From: Kalaharituber pfeilii
Lineage: Eukaryota > Ascomycota > Pezizomycetes > Pezizales > Pezizaceae
Direction of reading: 5' to 3'
DNA length: 64,000 nucleotides
Assembly: GCA_015179045.1 (NCBI GenBank)
Contig: WHUZ01000024.1
Coordinates: 310,001-374,000 of the forward strand
Shown here: positions 54,198-63,941 of the stretch, piece after piece
Layout: every line of letters starts with the position of its first letter
How positions within the stretch are numbered: position 1 is the first letter of the stretch
Translations under genes and position numbers: made by a program
Notes under the pieces: generated by a model
Database searches by the model: none
What the model saw: only the letters and a program-made list of their open reading frames with translations
What the model was told of the DNA's origin: nothing

Positions 54198-55601
54198 TTT
54201 TTTTTTTTTTTTTTATTTCATTACTCGCATGCCGCCCAATGGGCTATGGCGAGGTTTATATATTGTAGAGAACGTGTTATATCTAAAAGAAAAAAGAAGA
54301 TGAACTTTAAGTACAGGTATTGCCCGCTAGTCCTCCGTGATGCGGGTGTAGGAGGGGTCTACCAAGCCTTCCTATTTCCTTCCTCTGCTCGGCTCGTAGA
54401 CCTCCGCTCGCAACCATCTTCCCCCGAGTTTAACTTTCTCGACGTCTATCTGTGTCTCCAGGTATAGTACCACGGAGCTCGTCTTTTTGCCTTCCTCCGC
54501 TAGCATTGCCTTTTTTCTTAACCACCTGATTCCTCTCGTTTGGCCTATTTCCTTGTTTGCTGTCTCCAGCCATCTCCTAACCTTGTCTAGGTCTTTTCTC
54601 AATGCAATGCCGTGAACGACAATGCCGTAGTTGCTGGTCGGAGATCTGGTTCTGGGGCGCGGAGGTGATGTCTGGGGTCGGGTGCGGGGGCCGGACCCGG
54701 GGTTCGTCTGTGGGTCGGGGGTCGATGTGGTGGGGGCAGCTGGGAGTGCCGCCGGGGAAGAGGAAACTTTTTTCCCGTCTTTTCTCTTCCTCTTCTTCTG
54801 TGTTTGTGCCGGGGCTGTCTGTATTGTTTCCTCCGGCTCCGTGTCTAGACACGTGATATGGCTGAGCCTCATAGTTGGTGGTGGGGGTGGCGACAGTGGC
54901 GTGGTGTCGACTGCCGTGATTGGGCTGAGCCTTAGTGATTGAGGTAGCGGAGGTGCTGGTGTTATTTCGATCGTGGTGATGGGGCTGAGCCCCAGGGTCT
55001 GTGGCAGTGCGATGGGCTGGAGGCCTGGAGGGAGTTGGTCCGGTCGCAGTGCCAGGATATGTTCCGTGGGCACGCTGTCGTCTAAGAACGGTATAATTAA
55101 TTTTGCGCCGTTTTTCGGGGGTTCATTGTCTCCGGATTTATCCTTCCATATCGCTTCGACTACTTCGTACCATCCGATGCCCGCATCTTGCAGTCTTCCC
55201 CATATATTGCGCGGGAGGGAGGCAGTCCTTTCGGCGTGTGGCGGTGGCGGAGAGGGGGTGCGATCCTCATCGGCGGAGGGGAGGCAGTCCTCTCGGCAGG
55301 TGGAGGTGGTGGTTTGTTTTTCTTTCCCTTCGGCATTTGATTGGTGGGAGGGCGGTGTTTCGCGGTCTCCTATGGGGTCTTGGCGTGGGGTTTGTGTGGT
55401 GGCAACACGATGGTGAGCTGAAAATTTCCTCAAAGTTTCGCCCCGGGGGGAAACTTGTGGGTTATGGTATTTGGAAATGAAAATTAGATCAAAAGACTCA
55501 GCTCGCTAAGGGCTTTCGATCTATGTGATTTTCGCTGGGGGGGACGTTGTGGTTGTGGAGTCGTTTCCAAACGCTCGTCCTGAGGTGGTTGTTGTCCGTA
55601 T
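54198..55601 (-). mobile_element. full-length ORF1-only LINE module, tail A
   Basis: Poly-T of 17-18, tail A, 3' UTR, one ORF and a complete 5' leader (AGGACGAGCGTTTGGAAACG, about 55540-55601). It is flanked by the perfect 14-bp TSD ATATATCGTGTATT (54184-54197 and 55602-55615). No ORF2 sequence. It interrupts the DUF7580 gene. Together with 9607-11026 it shows ORF1-only modules are bona fide retrotransposed units. Confidence 0.95.
54372..55433 (-). CDS. LINE ORF1 protein (about 350 aa frame)
   Basis: Open minus-strand frame with no stop. The upstream edge of the frame has no ATG (it opens at TTG), and the nearest good ATG (about 55335) lies in another frame, so the start or an early frameshift is unresolved. 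Features: 'GRLQDAGIGWYEVVEAIW' (N-terminal block, also in the 3660-7690 LINE), three proline-rich near-repeats 'LGLSPITTIE', 'LRLSPITAVD' and 'MRLSHITCLD', a basic patch 'KKRKRKDGKK' that could be a nuclear signal, a long proline/serine linker, and the C-terminal domain 'YGIVVHGIALRKDL' plus 'KKTSSVVLYLE'. RNA-binding role by analogy only. Confidence 0.75.
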   Translation of the reverse strand: MRKFSAHHRVATTQTPRQDPIGDRETPPSHQSNAEGKEKQTTTSTCREDCLPSADEDRTPSPPPPHAERTASLPRNIWGRLQDAGIGWYEVVEAIWKDKSGDNEPPKNGAKLIIPFLDDSVPTEHILALRPDQLPPGLQPIALPQTLGLSPITTIEITPAPPLPQSLRLSPITAVDTTPLSPPPPPTMRLSHITCLDTEPEETIQTAPAQTQKKRKRKDGKKVSSSPAALPAAPTTSTPDPQTNPGSGPRTRPQTSPPRPRTRSPTSNYGIVVHGIALRKDLDKVRRWLETANKEIGQTRGIRWLRKKAMLAEEGKKTSSVVLYLETQIDVEKVKLGGRWLRAEVYEPSRGRK

Positions 55602-57328
55602 ATATATCGTGTATTGAAAGAAAGGTTGTCTAGCCATTGCTGTGGGGTAGGTGAATCCTGTAGTAGTATTCGAGAAGAAAATTCTGAACCTCTTTTCACG
55701 TCATGTCTTTTACACAGGTACCTCACGCCACCTCATTGGAATTAGAAGTGAGAGGAGGAGAGGAAATTGTGACCTCTAATGGCAACCTTGATGACGAATT
55801 GGAAAATACACATTGGCGTTTCAAGTGCTGTTTCTCCTTTGAGTTCTCTCTACGGCAACCCGAGCGATCGAGTTTGATATGTGACCTCGAACTAGAAGGG
55901 GTTGGTCAGCTAGCAGAACTTGCGGAAGGCAATAAAACACAGACCCACCGAGAAGATGTGGATATGGTAAGATTTTTCGGAACTGCTAGTGGCCCACGCA
56001 CGACAGGCGCATCTACATTTCAGTTTCAAGGGCGGTATGTTGCCCCACACTCTACTGTGTCCGCTGTAGCACCTAGAGCAATCTAACGGGTTTACAGTCC
56101 CCCTAGTGAGGCCCAGGCCCCCCAAAAGGCACAACTACCACGTGTACCGCCCGCAGCGGCACTAACCTCACCGGCAGTTATGACGCCCAACTCCAAACAG
56201 CTCAAACGAAAATCTGGCATATCAGACCTTAAAGAAAGCAAGAACTCGCTTCAGTACCAGTCTGAACCGAAAATCAATGACCCCCCAATTCGTTCTACGC
56301 TTCTTTACACCAACTTGCCATTAGAATAAACGGCAAACGCATTGCCTGCAGCGGACGACATGACCGCCAAAGAAACACAAGGCTGTATACCAAATATCAT
56401 AGTTTCTGCACCCGGAAACCTACAACGATCCTCGAATTCTCAACAATCAAACCCCAAATCACGACGCTTGCCTTGTCAGGCCTGTACCATTCCGTACGAT
56501 AAAGTCCTCGCCTGCCTCTGCTCTGCAATTTGGACATCGGCAAACAAGCAAGGTCAGCGCTGTGTCGGTCTCCTGAGAAGTATATCAAAGGATACATTCC
56601 GAGTATGTCCTAGAAGGGGTCAGAGCGTTATTCTGCAGGATAAGCAGATTGTCTCACTGCGAAGTCTTTTGAAAGATAAGAACAAGAAGGTACCACCAAT
56701 GCTATCCAGACTGAAATTAGGGGTTATCCTTGCATCATCAGTTATGCAATTGCATGAAAGCAATTGACTCAAGAACGAATGGACCAGCACTGATATTTTG
56801 TTCAAACAAGACGCCTCAGGACGTGCCATACTCCATAAACCCTTTGTGCAAGATATCTTCCCGTCGGACCATGACAACAATCCCCCCATCAAGGAGAGCT
56901 GGTCCTCGATCGGTGTATTCTGCAATGTAATCTTGCTTTCCCTTGGCGTTGTTCTCCTTGAAATTCACCATTGGAAGTGCATAGGCGCCCTTCAGGGTGA
57001 CTTGACAAAAGCAGAGGCATTGCGTGAGCTCATCCTAGGCCTCTTTGAGCGCGCTGGGGTCGATTATGCTTCAGCGGTGAAGAGATGCATACAGGGCCTA
57101 GACCGCCCAGAGATGACATTGTCACATGAAGGGTTTAAGAGTGACGTCTATCAAAATATTGTGCTTCTACTGGAAGATAATTTGAAGACCTTCTGTAGAG
57201 AGAAAGACCTTCAGAAGATCTTTGGAGAGTAGTTCGACATTGTGTATGGCCTAGTTAGCTAGCTGGAATGAACCATTGTAGTATGTCCGGGATGTCGGGG
57301 GCAATAGGCAGGCAGAATATATAGTTAT

Positions 57329-57355
57329 TTTTTTTTTTTTTTTATCACCAATCGC
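57329..57355 (-). mobile_element. 27-bp tail nano-insertion
   Basis: About 15 T plus only 12 nt (ATCACCAATCGC), which matches the start of the tail-A variant read in reverse (GCGATTnnTGAT). It is flanked by the perfect 12-bp TSD ATATATAGTTAT (57317-57328 and 57356-57367). Confidence 0.82.
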
Positions 57356-57386
57356 ATATATAGTTATACAATTACTTCAGGTGTAT

Positions 57387-57417
57387 TTTTTCTTTTTTTA
57401 TTTCATTACTCGCATGC
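57387..57417 (-). mobile_element. 31-bp tail-A nano-insertion
   Basis: An interrupted T run and 18 nt of tail A (ATTTCATTACTCGCATGC). It is flanked by the perfect 13-bp TSD ACTTCAGGTGTAT (57374-57386 and 57418-57430). It lies 20 bp from the nano-insertion at 57329. Confidence 0.93.
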
Positions 57418-57521
57418 ACTTCAGGTGTATAGTTCCTACGGATAATTCTCATGATATTTTGAAGAATTGCTTAGCAGGTTAATTATTCCAATTTGAACGT
57501 ACAGGTGGCCCGGCTACCTCA

Positions 57522-57575
57522 CCATAGCCCGTAGGGCGGCATGCGAGTAATAATAATAATAAGAAGAAAAAAGGG
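57522..57575 (+). mobile_element. tail-A-only insertion
   Basis: CCTCACCATAGCCCGTAGGG..GCATGCGAGTAATAATAATAATAAG with an A-rich end. The AAT triplet expansion replaces the usual GATAT. TSD not found. Confidence 0.65.
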
Positions 57576-57589
57576 TGCCTCTGGCTATA

Positions 57590-57720
57590 GTGGAACTCTT
57601 TATAGTGAAATCCTAGTTTGTGCTATAGTGGACGTGAATGTCTTTTCGGGACTAATTAATTCAGCTACAGGTCAGGTCTACTTGCTATAGTGAAATTCCC
57701 GGGAGCTGGTTTCAGTACTG
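57590..57720. repeat. pogo-type terminal motif cluster (remnant)
   Basis: Several CTATAGTGAAA/TATAGTGGA motifs (about 57590, 57611, 57633, 57688) like those at the ends of the 58479-61144 element. No paired TIR or TA boundary found, so a decayed terminus. Confidence 0.45.
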
Positions 57721-58139
57721 CCTTGCGCAATTGACTTTGCAGGGTGGTGATTTAATTCAATATATCTCAATTCACAAAAAAAAAAATTAAAAAAATTAAA
57801 AATTAAAATTTGAGAGCGCTTTGTCAAAGGCTGCGGAAGTCTTCTAAAGTCATTCTCCTGCCGCTCCCTGGCGGCGATATATCATCCATTACTCTGGAGC
57901 TGGGTGTCCAAAGCGGCGTCGAGGAGGCATGATATTGGCGGTCCAGTAAGGAACTGAATTCACAAGAGATCTGAACATCATACACTGAAAATTTCCGCAT
58001 TTAATAATTTTTTTTCACCCCCTGCCTACCTGGCCGCCAGCACGTGAGCCAGCGAAGAATACAGGTCGGGCTTCTTGGCCGTCATTATGGCTAGGGTTGC
58101 TTGTACTACCCTGCGTTGAATCGTTCCCTTGACTGAGAG

Positions 58140-58253
58140 TACTCGCTGGTTCGGAAAGTACTGGAACGCTGCATAACATATTTGCACTATTCCAAAAGGC
58201 GAATAGCCCACACAATTTATGCAGCGTTCCAATACTTTCCGAACCAGCGAGTA
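58140..58253. repeat. 37-bp inverted repeat (hairpin, 40-nt loop)
   Basis: TACTCGCTGGTTCGGAAAGT.. (58140-58176) pairs with 58217-58253 with a single mismatch, around a 40-nt loop. There are no TIR-transposon ends or direct repeats at the outside. Confidence 0.92.
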
Positions 58254-58752
58254 ATTCAGCCGCGTAAGCAATCAGCAAGGAGGGAAAATAGAAAATAAAA
58301 AATGTTGTAATTTTGAAATCGTAATACAGATGAGTGGTAAATTAATACCTTGGGTGAGGAATATTCCGTTGTGAACCGAACGGTGGTTTGTACCTCCAAC
58401 GCTGAAGATATATTGCGACGCAGCGGAAATCCCAAGGAAACCATCAAAGCTCAGAGAATGCCCAGACTTGGCAGCATACAGTCAGACCTTGCTATAATGA
58501 ACCTCGCTATAGTGAAAACCTTGCTATAATGAATATACCACGCTCTCGGATTTCCATCCCCATACAATTTGACCTTGCTATAATGAAATCACACCAAATA
58601 GTGTAATGAAAAAAAATCTAGAGGAAGTTATTTTTATCTACATACAAATTGTTCTTGCTATAATGAAAAGACACTAATGAAATTCATAGGGACCCCCTGC
58701 TCCTGCCTTGCCTCCTGCGTACCAGTAATTCCGAGCAGCCCAGCCAACAGCG

Positions 58753-60589
58753 CTAAGTGCTAGAGGTTGGTTTGAACCAGGTTGTGAGTGTCTGTTGCTT
58801 CCGGGTATGTTGCTGGTATGACTTTAAGGCGAGAGAAAGCTGCTGAAAGGTAGAAGCAAGCTCTGAAAGTTCTAGTGGCTGACGAAAAGTAGTGTGGTCC
58901 AGAGAAGAAACCGGCAAACTCTCCATATAATACATAAGAGAATCAATAGACTGGATAGCCTCTGAGGTGCTAATGGGAGGGCGGGATAGAGACTCGGGTT
59001 CGGGATTTGATTCAGACTGGTGAAGTTCTTCCACTTGTGCTTGTTGCATGTCTGCTATAAGTTCCGGAATACTAATAGCCTCTATAGAAATAGTGCTATC
59101 TGTTGCATCCTCATCATGAAATAGATACTCATCTACCAAATCTTGAACCTGTCCGGAGTGACAACTATCCTGTATCAGACTATTGATGGTAACAAAGGTT
59201 CCAGTCTGTAGGTGCTCAATATATTGCTCATATGATTGCTTTGCTAACTCACTAGTATTCAAAGATGAATGAATACCCGCTTGCTGCCAGCAATTATAGA
59301 TCACCTTTGGTGGAAGTTCATGCCACGCTGCTGAGATTAGGTGGATAGCATGAAGAATATTGATCGGAGGAGGTGACTTTTGATGGCTGTTGAAGAACTC
59401 AACTATATGTTCTGCATATTGGCGGCGATAGGAGGCTTTAAATGAGCGGATGATGCCTTGATCAAGTGGTTGGAGATATGGTGTAGTATTTTTTGGCAGG
59501 TATACTAATGTGATGTTGGTAAGAGTAGGTGGTGGTAGTCCGTTATACTCCTTAGGTGGATTATCAACTGGAGGGTGTGAAGGACAATTATCTGTAACCA
59601 AAGCAATTCTCCGGCCTGCTTTGACCATATCCGAATTCAAATGTGTAAGATATTCATACCAGATTCCACTCAACATCCATGCCTTTTTATTATTTTTGTA
59701 TATAACCGGTAGATTATCCTTATTGATTTTGGCATCACGAAAGCAATTAGGATTGGCTGCTCGACCTATCACAATAGGTTTACGTTTCTCTGTTCCATCT
59801 GCATTCACAGTTAGAAATACAGAGATCCGCAACTTCTGCTTTTTGGTGCCACGAATATTATCAGTCTCCCGGCATATAGTTCGATCTGGTATTAGATTAT
59901 ACCTATATCAATATTAATTTTTAAACTATTAAATAGTAGGATTATAGAGCCTTACTGTAATGCTAACTCATCACAATTAAAGATATCTCGTAGGGGAAAA
60001 TTGTCTAATATATGCCGTAAATCTTGTTGCATCGTAGGTAGTAATGTTTCATCAATATCACCACCATCTCCACGAGTTTTTTTCATTCGTAAAGAATGAC
60101 GAGACTTGAAATTACTTAACCATCTATTAGAAAATACAAAAGCTGTATAATTTTCAGAATGATTAGGTTGATACTGAAGCTCTTTCATTAGACTTTCTGC
60201 TGCTACTCGCAGTACAAAATCATTAAGAGCAATATGTTTATGATTTGCTTGATCCACCCATTCTACTATATGTTCTTCTAGTATTGGAAATTGGCAAGCA
60301 CGTTCTTTCTTTTTCCAATTGCTACCAGAAGTAAGATCAACTGAGAGCCAAACTTTTGACTCTTTTAAGATCTGTGATATAGTAGATAGTGCAATCAATT
60401 TTCCCTAATTAATATTTATCATTAGTTATGTTTATTATATTTGATTAATTCAATAAGAGCAAACCTCTTCATTTATAAAATGTTGCGAAACTCATCTAAG
60501 GTTTCTTTTTGATGTTTCGGCTCTAATCGTTTTTTGCATATTTGATACTTCTCCAGTTTGCTTAATGCTCGTCGCTTGCTAGTAGACAT
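58753..60589 (-). CDS. pogo-type DDE transposase, three exons, one frame break
   Basis: Starts 'MSTSKRRALSKLEKYQICKK' (60589), a psq-like helix-turn-helix. A one-base frame change near 60490 is needed to read 'VSQHFINEE' before intron 1 (60405-60464). Exon 2 holds the CENP-B-like second DNA-binding domain ('ALSTISQILKES', 'SNRWLSNFKSRHSL') and 'FNCDELALQ', the first catalytic Asp. Intron 2 (59903-59955, GTAAGG..ATAG) joins it in frame to 'YNLIPDRT'. The DDE core continues 'ALVTDNCPSHP' (second Asp) and 'NTTPYLQPLDQGII' (third, DDD type). A long acidic tail ends 'TTWFKPTSST'. It cuts and pastes the element at TA. Apart from the one frame break it is open, so it may be recently active. Confidence 0.88.
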
Positions 60590-60710
60590 TTTGACTATTA
60601 GGCTTGGAATCCTGAATACGAATCTTAATCTACTACTGATTTACTTCTAATTTATATTCTTCTCCTACTACTACTACTCCTTACATTTCTATTTCTATTT
60701 CTATTCATCA

Positions 60711-60797
60711 CGACTGCTACTATCCCGTTTGAATTAATTCGACTGCTACTATCCCGTTTGAATTAATTCGACTGCTACTATTCCGTTTGAATTAATT
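60711..60797. repeat. 29-bp tandem repeat x 3
   Basis: CGACTGCTACTATCCCGTTT plus GAATTAATT, three copies (the last with one change), inside the pogo-type element upstream of the transposase. Confidence 0.9.
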
Positions 60798-60835
60798 TCT
60801 TAATGTAGCTATTTCCATTACTAGTAGGTCAATAC

Positions 60836-60993
60836 TGTTAGAGATCTACAGTAATGTCGGAGTGTCGGAGGTGTCGGATATCAGAGAGGTCCGTGATAAA
60901 AGGTGGTAAGGGCCCGAGAGCAACCTCATGCTCTATGTATATAGGTGTATTACTTTGGCTACTCTCTCTACTCTTTCTACCCAAAGCTCAACA
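60836..60993. repeat. solo LTR (158 bp), nested in the pogo element
   Basis: Runs TGTTAGAGATCTACAG.. to ..AAGCTCAACA, flanked by the perfect 5-bp TSD AATAC (60831-60835 and 60994-60998). It is the inverted counterpart of 11394-11569, which is 18 bp longer through an internal insertion. Confidence 0.92.
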
Positions 60994-61146
60994 AATACAG
61001 ATGTTAACTGGTAGCGAAGTTCTCTTGGTCACTTAGCTGCCAAGACTACATGACTAATCTAGTACAATTTTCTATACTGAAAACCTTGCTATAGTGAAAA
61101 TAAAGGGCCAAATTTTACGTTTTCATTATAGCAAGGTCTGACTGTA

Positions 61147-62804
61147 TATCGAAAGATCGGGAACACTGACTCCCAACACCGATAAAGGAGACCAGAAATC
61201 ATCCTGTGGGAATCTTGCACAGGGTAGAGGAAATCTTAGCAATCATAATAAGGCACAATTGCAGAATATTGACAAAGCATAAAAGAAAACCAGAGGAAAA
61301 AAACCTCGAACCCCTTATAACGGGCATCCCCACCTATCCATAACTCATATACCAAGAGGTTTTTCACTTATGAGGGATATTTTACTTGTAAGGAATATGT
61401 CACTTGTAAGCGCCAGCATCTCTTGCTCTGGAGTTGACGCCCACGTCAGCGAAGTTTCCTACTCCAACCATATCGCCGGATCTATTTGACACCTATACAC
61501 CTACAAGTTGGAGCGCCGATGCATCGACAAAGTGATTGAAAGAAATGGATGACTTCCCGTCGCCCAGATTTCATTGCCAGACGCCCAGTCCAAATTCTGG
61601 GCTTGGCCCCGATTCCCGTCGCAACACAAACTCTCATAATATTTCGTCAGCAATTTTTAACCAAGATGGCTACAGCATACTATCTGCAATACTATATCAC
61701 GAGCATGTACATTATCACCAACACATGTACAGCTATTTAGCCCTATCCACACTCTTTCTAATACTCTTTAGAGTCTTCTCCTAGTATCTACAATGCTTGA
61801 ACTAAATAAAACTGTTCTCATTGTTGTTGCTTCTTTTGTAGACCAAATAGTATTGAAGAGGTGAATAATAAAGAAACTTGAAGTTCCTCATCTGGATCCA
61901 TAGTAAGTAGTGTATAATAGAGAAAACATTAGTTCAATTTAAGTAAATCTATATGCAATAATTTTTGGTGTTTGTGGTTTGACATGTTTTTTTCTCATTG
62001 TCTAACGTAATTTTTAGTAGTGCAATATCTGGGAGCGCGTTCTGAGAATCTAGAAATGTGGCAGCGGGGGGGGGAGGGGGATATGTCGAGATCCTAAAAT
62101 CTGGAAGGCGGTTTGAATAAATTTCTGGGAGGTTGAGTGCTCATAAGTGTCTGGGAATGGGAATCTGGGCGACGGGAAGCCATCCAATGGGTATAATGAA
62201 ATTGATAAGACGACCAGACAAATCGAGGAAGACATAAAACTAAAGCACATGAGTAGCCGACCTACGAGAGACTAATTTGCGACCTACGAGAGACTAATTT
62301 GCGTTATCTGGAAAAAGACAGCTCTGCCAAGAGATGTTGGAAGGGCTCTTGGCGCGGCTGCATCGGGGCGGCTGTGAAGCGGCAATTGGACGGGGAGGCC
62401 GGACGGGGTGGTGCGACGGCGTCCGAGAATCTGCTGGCGGGATCGCCGGAGTGGTGGCTGGGGTTCCGGACGTTGGAATGGCTACTCTAGCGCTGCTGGA
62501 GTCGGGGGGATGTGATCGGAGGTAATTTGCTTAAGCGACATGTACCTGCAGTTGCTAGAGATAGGGTTGAATTGACAGGTGGTGGGGAGGGGAGGGGAGA
62601 GGCTGTCGAGCTGCTGACGGAAGGGTCAATTTTACTATTGTTTTGATGCTATTTGAGAGGCTGTCGGAGGGGGAGCCGGAGGAGGGTAAGAGGGTGGGTA
62701 GGACAAGCGGTGAGAGAAGCTGTCAGAGCGGTTAAGAGGTCCGGGGACCGCAGAAGTGCTCCGCCGGAGGTGCCGCTGAAGAGAGTATGTGGCTGCTGGA
62801 GGTG
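61147..62804. other. intergenic with an inverted duplicate of about 30 bp
   Basis: 61543-61570 (ATGGATGACTTCCCGTCGCCC) recurs in reverse complement at about 62163-62190. Both would read 'FPSPRF' in short frames ('DDFPSPRFHCQTPSP' and 'LDGFPSPRFPFPDTYE'). No gene model can be supported. The GC-rich open frames at 62299-62525 are unrecognised. Confidence 0.4.
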
Positions 62805-62868
62805 TTTTTCTTTTTTTTTTTTTTTTTAATATCATTACTCGCGTGCCGCCCTATGGGCTATGGCGAGG
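62805..62868 (-). mobile_element. tail-A-only insertion
   Basis: Poly-T with one C, then the full reverse complement of tail A (AATATCATTACTCGCGTGCC..GGGCTATGGCGAGG). It lies between GC-rich purine-rich sequences that read similarly on both sides. TSD not resolved. Confidence 0.85.
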
Positions 62869-63171
62869 TAAGAGGTAGGAGGCGGTGCAGCGGGTGGTGG
62901 GTTGGTGCGATGCGGCGGTGAGATACGACATTGAATACCAGAGTGCGATAGGATAGGGGATGCGACTTGGGGGAACATATGGAGCTTGGGGAGAGGTGAC
63001 CTACAGCTTGGCGAAGTGGAAACGCCGTTGCTGCAGGCAACAACATACGCCATAGAGGGGTATAGAATTGTGGGCCCCGGCGCGGGGAAGAGTGTTGTCA
63101 AGCATTTTGAAAGATGGACTGTAACCCTCCAGTTCAAAACTGATATCAACATCAAGTTCCAACTGGGATAA
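62869..63171 (+). CDS. unrecognised frame ending at 63171
   Basis: A plus-strand frame open at least from 62986 reads 'GDLQLGEVETPLLQATTYAI' and 'GYRIVGPGAGKSVVKHFERW', ending 'INIKFQLG'. It does not match a family I know; 'GPGAGKS' resembles a P-loop but lacks the surrounding fold cues. It may continue upstream through the purine-rich region split by the tail-A insertion. Low confidence that it is a gene. Confidence 0.25.
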
Positions 63172-63430
63172 ATTTTTTCTGCTTTTCGCTTTCAATCTAT
63201 TTTCATTTTTATTTTTGTATCATTAACGCAATCCCACCGTTCTGGTTTACAGTACGTATATGCATGTTGTAACTGGTACTTTGTTAACTGCTTAGGCAAC
63301 AGACTTAGGCAGAATAGCCTCATGCCAAGACCTGCTGGCTACTAGAAGTAGGCGAAAGGCAAGATTAGAGTGAAGGCGAAATATGACTAAGCAATTTTGC
63401 TAGGTAGGAAGTACGGAGTAGATTACGGAG

Positions 63431-63492
63431 TTTTTTTTTTTTTTTTTTTTTGTCACGTGACCCCGCATACGGCTGTTCGCCATGGCAGGGCC
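63431..63492 (-). mobile_element. tail-B-only insertion
   Basis: Poly-T of about 21, then GTCACGTGACCCCGCATACG..CCATGGCAGGGC. A short TTACGG repeat flanks it loosely (63423-63428 and about 63496-63501); not adjacent, so a weak TSD. Confidence 0.8.
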
Positions 63493-63940
63493 GGTTTACG
63501 GCAGCGATTGACAGGACATGATCATATACTATCTCAACTATATGAAGCCCTTAAGGGCGAACCAAGTGTAACGATTTTGACATCCCATTGGCGTGATTTA
63601 ATATCGCAATGACAGGACTTAGTATTGCGGGCCACCGGGATATTGCGAACTTCTGATGCCGTACTAGTATTGCGTCAAAGGGAAGAAAAAAGGCTATGAG
63701 TGCAAAGGACCTAGTCTTGTAACAAGACGCTGATTACAAATGACCCTCAGGTGGGCTCAAAACGGGGCTGGAACGTGGGGAGTGCGGTAAACTATCCTCC
63801 GCACATTTTCTAGGCCTATTTGCTGCGTATAAGAATCACCCATTTGGTACAGTATATACCAATCCTATGTCCGTACCAGACACATTTGGAGTCACCATAT
63901 GTCAATGATCCTAGCCTGAGGTCTTGTTGATCTCAATGTG
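63493..63940. other. intergenic
   Basis: No recognisable gene. Confidence 0.4.
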
Positions 63941-63941
63941 A

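Larger units (their letters stand above)
53465..57232 (+). pseudogene. DUF7580-type fungal protein, split by a retroelement
   Basis: Starts 'MVTGIECAGLIVGAFPLLIEG', the standard N-terminus of this family (hydrophobic first helix). A TAG at 53641 and a frame change after an intron near 53876 interrupt it. It continues 'LKLTNRKPDEIGLRKLVKML' and 'RNADLGTFVSGECL' up to 54197. After the insertion (54198-55601) the C-terminal part runs 55700-57232 with further frame changes: 'RLKLGVILASSVMQLHES', 'WLKNEWTSTDILF' and 'LSLGVVLLEIHHWKCIG', ending 'DLQKIFGE'. These end motifs mark the kinase-like C-terminal half of DUF7580 proteins, often linked to fungal NLR/non-self systems. Function unknown. With at least three lesions plus the insertion it is dead. 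Confidence 0.8.
58479..61144 (-). mobile_element. pogo/Tigger-type DNA transposon
   Basis: TIRs CAGTCAGACCTTGCTATAAT at both ends, flanked by TA (58477-58478 and 61145-61146). CTTGCTATAATGAA/CTATAGTGAAA subterminal repeats occur at both ends. It contains a transposase gene on the minus strand (58753-60589), a 29-bp triplicated block (60711-60797) and a nested solo LTR (60836-60993). Confidence 0.93.

Noticed and set aside
62986..63171. P-loop NTPase suggested by 'GPGAGKS'
   Set aside because: The surrounding sequence shows no Walker B motif or NTPase fold; a short motif alone is not enough.
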